Assembly: GCA_023399275.1 (NCBI GenBank) | Contig: JAEWQH010000015.1 | Coordinates: 1 to 34,063 of the forward strand | From: Bacillota bacterium | Lineage (GTDB): Bacteria > Bacillota > Clostridia > Christensenellales > CAG-138 | Direction of reading: 5' to 3' | Length of the DNA stretch: 34,063 nt | Shown here: piece by piece, positions 8,077 to 13,292 of the stretch | Layout: the number at the start of each line of letters is the position of its first letter | Numbering within the stretch: the stretch's first letter is position 1 | Program-made: the position numbers and the translations under genes | Notes under the pieces: model-generated | The model's database searches: none | Seen by the model: the letters and a program-made list of their open reading frames with translations, nothing else | What the model was told of the DNA's origin: nothing

Positions 8077-8994
8077 TCAGCCGTTGATGATGAACATGTA
8101 CTTTTCGAAGATCGCCTTCACCGCGTCCGTCTGAAGGAACGCGAGGAAGTCATCCGCAGCCGCGGTCTGCGCCGCCGTCGCCTCGGGGTTGTTCACGCGG
8201 CAGACGGGATAGAGGATCTCGCCGGTAAGCGAAGTGTCCGCAACCTCGATGATATCCACATCGTCCTTGACCGAATATGCATCCGAGTAGTACACGGTCC
8301 CGATCTCGTTGGAGCCTTCCTTGACCGCTTCCTTCACCTTGCTGACGTTGCCGCACTCGTTGATTTCCACGCCGCCGAGCGCCTCGGAGACCTCCGCCGT
8401 CGTGTAGTCCGCGGCGGCCTTCGCGCCGTCGAGCACGCCGAGGTTGATCAGCAGCTGGCGCGTGTACTTGCCCGCGGGCACGCTGCCGTCGGCAAGCGCG
8501 ATGCTCTTGGCTTTGGCCATATCGGCAAAGCCGGTTACGGCCGTGCCGCTATCCTTTGGCGTGATCAGCGCGAGCTTATTGCAGAGCAGATCGACGCGGG
8601 TTCCCGCGATCATGTAGCCCTGCTCATCCAGCGTCTTGATCTGGCTGACTGCGGCCGAGAAGAAGACATCGCAGGCAAAGCCCTCCTGCACCTGGGTGAG
8701 CAAGGTGCCGGAGCTATCCGCATTGTAGGTGATCACGACGTTCGGCTGCGTTTCATTGTAGAGCGGAATAATCTCCTTAAACGCGCCCTCGAGGCTCGCC
8801 GCGATGAACAGCTGCACCTCCGCAGCCTCCAGCGGCGCTTCCGTCGGTTCGGGCGTGTCGGCCGGCACTTCCGTCGCAGCGGGCACTTCCGTTGCCACCG
8901 GCGCTTCGGTCGCGGCCGGCGTCTGCGTCGCAGCACATGCGCCAAGCATCGCCATCATAACGACGGCACAGATCAGGGCAATCCATTTCTTCAT
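8077..8994 (-). CDS. modA: Molybdate-binding lipoprotein
   Basis: A 305-residue extracytoplasmic solute-binding lipoprotein that captures molybdate for ModBC. The N-terminus is a lipoprotein signal (MKKWIALICAVVMMAMLGAC, lipobox LGAC, Cys20). It is followed by a low-complexity linker built from repeats of the type ATEVP/ATEAP (about 25-57) that tethers the domain to the membrane. The mature domain begins VQLFIAASLEGAFKEI, and SSGTLLTQVQEG, CDVFFSAAVSQIKTL and VPAGKYTRQLL match the ModA oxyanion-binding framework. The start has GAGAGGATT about ten bases upstream. It follows the MoeA-like gene after 108 bases that contain a hairpin. Confidence 0.94.
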   Translation of the reverse strand: MKKWIALICAVVMMAMLGACAATQTPAATEAPVATEVPAATEVPADTPEPTEAPLEAAEVQLFIAASLEGAFKEIIPLYNETQPNVVITYNADSSGTLLTQVQEGFACDVFFSAAVSQIKTLDEQGYMIAGTRVDLLCNKLALITPKDSGTAVTGFADMAKAKSIALADGSVPAGKYTRQLLINLGVLDGAKAAADYTTAEVSEALGGVEINECGNVSKVKEAVKEGSNEIGTVYYSDAYSVKDDVDIIEVADTSLTGEILYPVCRVNNPEATAAQTAAADDFLAFLQTDAVKAIFEKYMFIING

Positions 8995-9025
8995 GTTTGT
9001 GCAATCCTCTCAGATGATTTGATAT

Positions 9026-9055
9026 ATGGTACGCGCAAGAAAGCGCGTGAACCAT
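9026..9055 (-). promoter_or_regulatory. Hairpin upstream of modA
   Basis: ATGGT (9026-9030) with ACCAT (9051-9055) and ACGCGC (9031-9036) with GCGCGT (9043-9048) form an eleven-pair stem with a two-base bulge and a six-base loop. It lies 32 bases upstream of the modA start codon. There is no T run after it, so it is not an intrinsic terminator; it could be a protein or RNA control site, or simply part of the operon's spacer. Confidence 0.4.
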
Positions 9056-9102
9056 CACAGAAAACCAGGATCGGCACGGAAGAAACAAATGCCGCGTGCG
9101 CC

Positions 9103-10128
9103 CTACTCCTTGCCAAACCCGCAGTTGGGGTATGTGCAGACGTCGCACTGCAGGCAGAGCCCGCCGTTTCCGAGCCGCGTCAGATCCCTGCGCGAAAGGC
9201 GCATCCCTGCGACCACGCGCGGCAAGACGATGTCGAAGATCGACGCCCGGGAATACATCACGCAGCCCGGCAGCCCCATCACGGGTACGCCGTCGTCGTA
9301 GTACCCCAGCAGAAACATCGCCCCCGGCAACACCGGCGCACCGTAGGTAACGATGTGCGCCCCGCTGTCGCGGATGGCGGCGGGTGTGCGATCATCCGGA
9401 TCCACGCTCATGCCGCCCGTGCAGAGCACGAGATCGACGCCGCTTTGCCGGACCTGCCCGATCGCGCGGACGATGTGCTCCGTCGTATCGTCGCTCACGC
9501 GGCGCTCGGCCAGCCGCACGCCCAGCGCGGCGAGCTTACGCTCCACCACCGGGGTAAATTGATCGACGATCCTGCCGTGAAACACCTCGTTGCCGGTGAC
9601 TACGATCCCCGCCTTCAGTCCCTTGCGGTAGGGCGTAAGCTTCATCAGCGGCTCCGGCCCCACGAGGGCACGCGCCTCCTCGATGCGGCGGCGGTCGATC
9701 AGCAGCGGAATGATCCGCGTCCCGCCAAGCTTGTCCCCCGCCTGAACGGGGCTGTTGGTATGGCGCGTAGCCACCATGATGTCCGGCAATTCATTCAGCG
9801 CATCGAGGCGGGGTACATCTACGGTGAACACGCCGTCCTCGGTGGCAAACAGCTCAATCTTCCCTTCCTTTACCGCTCCGCGGCGCATATGCGCGCTCTC
9901 GCAAAGCCCGGCGAGGGCATCTGCCGCCTCGTTTTCATGGAGCGTGTTCTCGTCCACCTCCCACACATAGAGGTGATCCTTCCCCATGGATAGCAGCATA
10001 GGAATGTCTTCTTCGGTGACGATGTGCCCCTTGCGAAACTGCGCGTCCTTGGATTCGCCGGGAACGATACGCGTCAGATCATGACAGAGAACATGCCCTA
10101 CGGCATCCTTTGTGTCGATGAGCTTCAT
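9103..10128 (-). CDS. MoeA-like molybdopterin-binding protein with C-terminal cysteine cluster
   Basis: A 341-residue protein of the MoeA-related molybdopterin-binding group. The N-terminal part (DAVGHVLCHDLTRIVPG) resembles the opening domain of MoeA, and a MoCF_biosynth domain follows (about 170-310) with GIVVTGNEVFHGRI, LVLCTGGMSVDPDDRTP and VMGLPGCVMY. The last 19 residues carry Cys325, Cys328, Cys331 and Cys336 in a CxxCxxCxxxxCxFGK pattern that canonical MoeA lacks and that suggests a metal or iron-sulfur site. It is shorter than standard MoeA (about 400) and may be a specialised Mo-insertase or sulfuration-linked factor. No ribosome site precedes the ATG; a promoter places the likely transcript start at the ATG itself. 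Neighbours are modABC and, beyond a long gap, the MOSC gene. Confidence 0.82.
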   Translation of the reverse strand: MKLIDTKDAVGHVLCHDLTRIVPGESKDAQFRKGHIVTEEDIPMLLSMGKDHLYVWEVDENTLHENEAADALAGLCESAHMRRGAVKEGKIELFATEDGVFTVDVPRLDALNELPDIMVATRHTNSPVQAGDKLGGTRIIPLLIDRRRIEEARALVGPEPLMKLTPYRKGLKAGIVVTGNEVFHGRIVDQFTPVVERKLAALGVRLAERRVSDDTTEHIVRAIGQVRQSGVDLVLCTGGMSVDPDDRTPAAIRDSGAHIVTYGAPVLPGAMFLLGYYDDGVPVMGLPGCVMYSRASIFDIVLPRVVAGMRLSRRDLTRLGNGGLCLQCDVCTYPNCGFGKE

Positions 10129-10134
10129 GCATGC

Positions 10135-10163
10135 ATCATACCACTATTTTTTCAAAAAAACAA
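10135..10163 (-). promoter_or_regulatory. Promoter of the MoeA-like gene, predicted leaderless
   Basis: On the minus strand TTGTTT (10163-10158) and TATGAT (10140-10135) are separated by 17 bases. The -10 box ends six bases before the ATG at 10128, so initiation seven bases after the -10 falls on the A of the start codon. No Shine-Dalgarno sequence is visible, which agrees with a leaderless transcript. Confidence 0.55.
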
Positions 10164-10164
10164 C

Positions 10165-10470
10165 GGTTTTGTCACGGGTTGTCCCATGCTGAAATCGCGT
10201 TCGAAAAAGCAGCGGTACTTCCTCCCTTCCTGCAGCGTGCGTATTATGATGAAAACTGCGGGCTTTGCCCGCAACTGCATGCTAAAAATGCGCTTGCCCA
10301 TCGATTTCGATCGAGCCGGCTTTGCCTGCGCAGCAGCTCTCCCCGCAGGGGAGGGTTCTCTGCGCCCTTTGCCGACCGCAAGCCCGAAGGGCGACAGGCA
10401 ACGGTGGTTATCCCGTCAAAAACGGATTTTACGGCGGATAACAGCGGCTTTCGCCCGCGAAAACAGTCCT
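10165..10470. repeat. Palindrome-rich intergenic element
   Basis: This stretch, in the 360-base gap between the MOSC and MoeA-like genes, has no convincing gene. It is dense in inverted repeats: TGCGGGC-TTT-GCCCGCA (10257-10273), CTCCCC-GCA-GGGGAG (10339-10353), and a longer-range CGCCCTT/AAGGGCG pair (about 10362-10392). The CTCCCC/GGGGAG core resembles intergenic palindromic repeats common in clostridial genomes. On the minus strand a 42-codon frame (10280-10152) without a ribosome site is open, which I do not call as a gene. Only one copy is in the window, so its repeat status is unproven. Confidence 0.35.
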
Positions 10471-10473
10471 TAT

Positions 10474-10500
10474 TTATTCTTCTATTTTTTATTCTTCTAT
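10474..10500. repeat. 12-bp direct repeat at the end of the MOSC gene
   Basis: TTATTCTTCTAT occurs at 10474-10485 and again at 10489-10500, three bases apart. The second copy contains the MOSC stop codon and its last three codons, so the gene's 3' end has been duplicated downstream of the stop. The A/T-rich stretch leads into the intergenic element. Confidence 0.8.
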
Positions 10501-10923
10501 CGCGATTTCATCGCCAACCGTGATTTCGCCCGGCGTGAGCACGCGCACGAAGATGCCCTCGTGCGGCATGATACAGCGCCCGACCTTCTGAAAGATTTCG
10601 CAGTGCTGGTGGCACTCCTTGCCGATCTGCGTCACCTCCGCGCGGCAGGAGCCCAGTCGCAGCACCGTACCCACCGGGAGGGCATGCAGGGTAATACCCT
10701 CCGTGGTAATATTCTCCGCGAACATACCGGGCGTCAGACCACCCAGCCCCAACGCAGTCATCTTATCGATGCTTTCCTGCGCCAGCAGGCTGATCTGCCG
10801 GTGCCATTTTCCTGCGTGCGCGTCGCCGACGGTCCCATGATCCACGCGCAGTTCCGCGCGTCCGACCGGTTGTTTAAAGGTTCCCTTGCTCGGGCTGACG
10901 TTGATGGATGTTATCCTTGCCAC
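10489..10923 (-). CDS. MOSC-domain protein
   Basis: A 144-residue stand-alone MOSC domain, the fold found at the C-terminus of Moco sulfurases and in YiiM-type proteins, which bind molybdenum cofactor or carry sulfur. Visible features are SPSKGTFKQPV at the start, LRVDHGTVGDAHAG, QISLLAQESI, GMFAENITTEGI, LPVGTVLRLG and IGKECHQHC with the conserved Cys region. The start is GTG at 10923 with AGGAG eight bases upstream. It lies 67 bases after moaA, and that gap holds a perfect 18-bp palindrome. In this setting a role in processing, sulfurating or handing over molybdenum cofactor is likely, but the reaction is not established by sequence. Confidence 0.88.
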   Translation of the reverse strand: MARITSINVSPSKGTFKQPVGRAELRVDHGTVGDAHAGKWHRQISLLAQESIDKMTALGLGGLTPGMFAENITTEGITLHALPVGTVLRLGSCRAEVTQIGKECHQHCEIFQKVGRCIMPHEGIFVRVLTPGEITVGDEIAIEE

Positions 10924-10954
10924 AATATCACTCCTATATTCGGCTTGCCTTGGT

Positions 10955-10972
10955 TATACCACGCGTGGTATA
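10955..10972. promoter_or_regulatory. Perfect 18-bp palindrome, CsoR-box-like (ATACC-N6-GGTAT)
   Basis: TATACCACGCGTGGTATA reads the same on both strands. With no unpaired centre it is a DNA operator rather than a good RNA hairpin. Its ATACC-N6-GGTAT layout equals that of the site upstream of csoR (12857-12872). On the minus strand a TTGACA (10988-10983) lies right after the moaA stop and TATAAC overlaps the palindrome edge, but their 24-base spacing is too long for a normal promoter. It probably governs the MOSC gene. Confidence 0.55.
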
Positions 10973-10990
10973 TTTCTTGATCTGTCAAAA

Positions 10991-11941
10991 CTACCCGCCA
11001 ATTCGGCTCATGGTTTTCTCCGCCTGAAATGCTCCATCGAAACCGTGCGTACTGGGCTTTTGCGCGATCGCGCACGCGATGACCTCATGGAGCATGGCGT
11101 CGTCCTCCCGGCGCAGCGCCTCCTGCAGTGAAAACTCCTCGTTGGAGCCGAGGCAGGGGCGCAGCATGCCGTCGCTCATCACGCGCACGCGGTTGCAGTC
11201 CGCGCAGAAGCGGTGCGACACGGGGTCGATCAGACCGACGCGGCCGCAATAACCGGGCATTCGATAGTCGCGCGCCGGCTGCCCGCGATACAGCGGCGCC
11301 AGCGCCTGTAGCTGCGGGTGCTTGCGCAGTAGCTCATCGCCACCGACGCGAAGCGCCGCGCGGTCGGTCTGACCCAGCGGCATGTATTCAATAAAGCGAA
11401 CGTCGATGGGGCGCTCCCTTGTCAGCTCGATAAAATCGCCCGTCTCGTCATCGTTTTGCCCTCGCAGCAGCACGACGTTGAGCTTGATCGGCGCAAACCC
11501 CGCGCCCAGCGCCTCGTCGATGCCCGTCTGCACACGCGCAAGCGAGCCGCCTCCGGTGATCCTGGCATACCGTTCGGGTTTGAGCGAATCCACGCTGATA
11601 TTCAGGCGATCCAGCCCCGCTTCCTTCAGCGCGCGGCTCATGCCCGGCAGGTGCTGCCCGTTGGTCGTCATGGCGATCTCCTCGATGCCGCCGATCTGGC
11701 GGATACCAGCGAGGATCCCCATCAGATCGCGCCGCAGCATCGGCTCCCCGCCGGTGAGGCGCACCTTATTCACGCCAAGCGCGGCAAACGCGCGCACGAT
11801 GCGCAAAAACGCATCCTGCGAAAGCTCGCTTCGCTTGGGGCAGATGCCCTCGTCCGCACGGCAATAGGCGCAACGCAGCGTGCAGCGCTCCGTCAGCGAA
11901 AGCCGCAGATATGTAATTGTCCGTCCAAAGCGGTCGTTCAT
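10991..11941 (-). CDS. moaA: GTP 3',8-cyclase (radical SAM)
   Basis: A 316-residue radical SAM enzyme that with MoaC converts GTP to cyclic pyranopterin monophosphate, the first step of molybdenum cofactor synthesis. The SAM cluster motif is CTLRCAYC (Cys20, Cys24, Cys27), followed by LTGGEPMLRRDL and MTTNGQHL. The C-terminal second cluster is the three-Cys set in FCADCNRVRV and RPCLG. The protein ends SRIGG, the Gly-Gly tail typical of MoaA. The frame extends into moaC, but the family start MNDRFGRTITYLRLSLT begins at the ATG at 11941, 55 bases after moaC; its ribosome site is weak. Confidence 0.96.
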   Translation of the reverse strand: MNDRFGRTITYLRLSLTERCTLRCAYCRADEGICPKRSELSQDAFLRIVRAFAALGVNKVRLTGGEPMLRRDLMGILAGIRQIGGIEEIAMTTNGQHLPGMSRALKEAGLDRLNISVDSLKPERYARITGGGSLARVQTGIDEALGAGFAPIKLNVVLLRGQNDDETGDFIELTRERPIDVRFIEYMPLGQTDRAALRVGGDELLRKHPQLQALAPLYRGQPARDYRMPGYCGRVGLIDPVSHRFCADCNRVRVMSDGMLRPCLGSNEEFSLQEALRREDDAMLHEVIACAIAQKPSTHGFDGAFQAEKTMSRIGG

Positions 11942-11996
11942 CCGATACCCGATCTGTCGATATGATATGCCCCCGTGCTTTGTGGCTCGGCGCGCT

Positions 11997-12482
11997 TCAG
12001 GTGTCTGCCCCGCGCTCAAACAGGCCGCTCTTGCCGCCGCTCTTGCGCAGCAAGCGCGTGGATACGATCTCCATGCCGCGATCGACGGCCTTGCACATGT
12101 CGTATATAGTCAGCGCGGCGACGCTCGCGGCCGTCAGCGCCTCCATCTCCACGCCGGTCTTTTCGTCGCAATGCACTTCGCAGACGATATGCACCCGGTC
12201 CGGAGGGCAGGCGACGAGATCCACCTTGACCGAAGTCAGCGCAATGGGATGGCACAGCGGGATCAACTCGCTCGTACGCTTCGCCGCAAGGATACCGGCG
12301 ATGCGCGCCGTGGCAAACACATCCCCTTTTGCTGTTGTTGCGCTTTGAATCAGTGCGAGCGTCTCCTCCCGCATGACGACATAGCTTTCCGCAATCGCCT
12401 CGCGATGGGTCACGTCCTTTTCGGAGACGTCCACCATCCGCGCTTCTCCGCGCCCGCCGACATGCGTTAATGCCTGATCCAT
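11997..12482 (-). CDS. moaC: Cyclic pyranopterin monophosphate synthase
   Basis: A 161-residue MoaC, the partner of MoaA that converts 3',8-cH2GTP into cyclic pyranopterin monophosphate. The family signatures are clear: [16 protein letters not shown] at the N-terminus, [28 protein letters not shown] in the middle, and [25 protein letters not shown] with the catalytic Lys/Asp region. The start is the ATG at 12482, eight bases after GGGGAG; an in-frame start 14 codons earlier lacks a site. It is the first gene of the molybdenum operon, with its own promoter 80-110 bases upstream. Confidence 0.97.
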   Translation of the reverse strand: MDQALTHVGGRGEARMVDVSEKDVTHREAIAESYVVMREETLALIQSATTAKGDVFATARIAGILAAKRTSELIPLCHPIALTSVKVDLVACPPDRVHIVCEVHCDEKTGVEMEALTAASVAALTIYDMCKAVDRGMEIVSTRLLRKSGGKSGLFERGADT

Positions 12483-12552
12483 CGCAACCGCTCCCCTCTG
12501 TTCCTCCGGCCCCTTCGCACCCATAAGCGATATGGTTTCCGGAGAATAACCG

Positions 12553-12591
12553 GTATGATTCTATCATACGGCGCGAGGCGCTCTTTGGCAA
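12553..12591 (-). promoter_or_regulatory. Promoter of the molybdenum operon with an overlapping palindrome
   Basis: On the minus strand TTGCCA (12591-12586) and TATGAT (12568-12563) are 17 bases apart. A perfect seven-base inverted repeat, GTATGAT-TCT-ATCATAC (12553-12569), covers the -10 box and the expected start of transcription. A repressor bound there would block initiation. It does not match the E. coli ModE site as I know it. The leader to moaC is about 75 bases, too short for a molybdenum cofactor riboswitch. Confidence 0.7.
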
Positions 12592-12618
12592 GAATCTGAA
12601 AAAACGGTGCGAAATATA

Positions 12619-12789
12619 TTATTTCACAGACGCCTTTTCGGATTTGCCGGGGTTTTCGCCGTTTTCTCCGTCTGCATTCCAGATTTTGCGAACAGGCGTA
12701 CCCCTGGTTATGGCAACCGGAACCGCCATCATTGGATTGGAATTCTTCGCCATAGGCAGCGGCTGGTCCCCCGGTTTCGTTCGATCCAT
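12619..12789 (-). CDS. Possible small protein, 56 residues
   Basis: An open frame from an ATG at 12789 to a TAA at 12619 lies between csoR and the moaC promoter, on the moaC strand. The product begins MDRTKPGDQPLPMAKNS, contains PVAITRGTPVRKIWNADG and ends in a charged Gly/Asn/Lys-rich tail. It has no membrane segment or cysteine. The frame looks protein-like and fills a gap that otherwise holds nothing. No Shine-Dalgarno sequence or promoter is convincing (AAAGG lies about 17 bases upstream). I do not recognise the family; it may be a real small gene or chance. Confidence 0.3.
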   Translation of the reverse strand: MDRTKPGDQPLPMAKNSNPMMAVPVAITRGTPVRKIWNADGENGENPGKSEKASVK

Positions 12790-12822
12790 TTTCGACGCGG
12801 ACTGCCGCCTTTGGCGTTGTCA

Positions 12823-12872
12823 TTGACAAAGCTCCCGTTTGCAGTATGATAATAATATACCTCTTATGGTAT
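12823..12872 (+). promoter_or_regulatory. csoR promoter and CsoR-type operator
   Basis: TTGACA (12823-12828) and TATGAT (12845-12850) are 16 bases apart. Just downstream, ATACC (12857-12861) and GGTAT (12868-12872) form an inverted repeat with a six-base centre, overlapping the transcript start and ending four bases before the ribosome site GGGAGG. This fits autorepression by CsoR. Confidence 0.75.
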
Positions 12873-12885
12873 GGGAGGCGCTTTT

Positions 12886-13161
12886 ATGAGACAGTGCATG
12901 GATACGGAAAATCTGCATCCGAGGCTGCGGAAAATTATCGGTCAAGTGCAGGCAATCGATCGAATGATCGAGCAGGACGTTCCGTGCGAGGATGTGCTTG
13001 CGCAGATAAACGCCGCCAAATCCGCGCTGCATAAGTGCGGGCAGGTCGTGCTGGAAGGGCACATCAAGCACTGCATCCGCGACGGAATCGGACACGGCGA
13101 CGCCGAAAAAACCATCGAAAGCTTCACCAAAGCGGTGGAACGCTTTGCCAACATGAAATAA
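12886..13161 (+). CDS. csoR: CsoR-family metal-sensing repressor
   Basis: A 91-residue all-helical repressor. CsoR proteins bind operators when metal-free and leave on binding Cu(I). The metal triad is Cys34, His59 and Cys63, with the spacing (25 and 4) of the Cys36/His61/Cys65 set in the Mycobacterium tuberculosis protein. The opening HPRLRKIIGQVQAIDRMI and the ALHKCGQVVLEGHIKHCI helix are typical of the family. C-H-C fits copper but is also used by the nickel sensor InrS, so the metal is likely, not certain. The ATG at 12886 has GGGAGG eight bases upstream. Both this gene and the following ATPase have ATACC-N6-GGTnT sites, which indicates one regulon. Confidence 0.9.
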   Translation: MRQCMDTENLHPRLRKIIGQVQAIDRMIEQDVPCEDVLAQINAAKSALHKCGQVVLEGHIKHCIRDGIGHGDAEKTIESFTKAVERFANMK

Positions 13162-13182
13162 TGACATACCGCGCAGTCAGCC

Positions 13183-13211
13183 GAAGCAGTTGCAAACGAC
13201 TGCTTCTTTTT
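13183..13211 (+). terminator. Intrinsic terminator after csoR
   Basis: GAAGCAGT (13183-13190) pairs perfectly with ACTGCTTC (13199-13206), followed by TTTTT. The ATPase therefore needs, and has, its own promoter. Confidence 0.88.
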
Positions 13212-13222
13212 ATGCTCTTCTC

Positions 13223-13275
13223 TTGACAATCCGCAACCGCGCGGTTATTTTATACATATACCCCTATAGGTTTAT
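13223..13275 (+). promoter_or_regulatory. Promoter and CsoR-type operator of the metal ATPase
   Basis: TTGACA (13223-13228) and TATTTT (13246-13251) are 17 bases apart. ATACC (13258-13262), six bases, and GGTTT (13269-13273) form the second CsoR-like box. The full stretch ATACCCCTATAGGTTT closely resembles known CsoR sites with their C/G tracts. It overlaps the expected start of transcription. Confidence 0.75.
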
Positions 13276-13292
13276 TGCGAAGGATGTGTTGT

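Noticed and set aside
7942..9993. A 683-residue plus-strand frame opposite modA and the MoeA-like gene
   Set aside because: It is antisense to two well-supported genes, is rich in His/Arg as expected of a shadow frame, and has no ribosome site.
10131..10523. A 130-residue plus-strand frame in the gap before the MOSC gene
   Set aside because: It runs antisense into the MOSC gene end, has no ribosome site, and coincides with a palindrome-rich stretch; treated as non-coding.
12483..12562. Molybdenum cofactor riboswitch in the moaC leader
   Set aside because: The leader is about 75 bases, too short, and lacks the paired core and GCCUCC-type elements known from the E. coli moaA leader.
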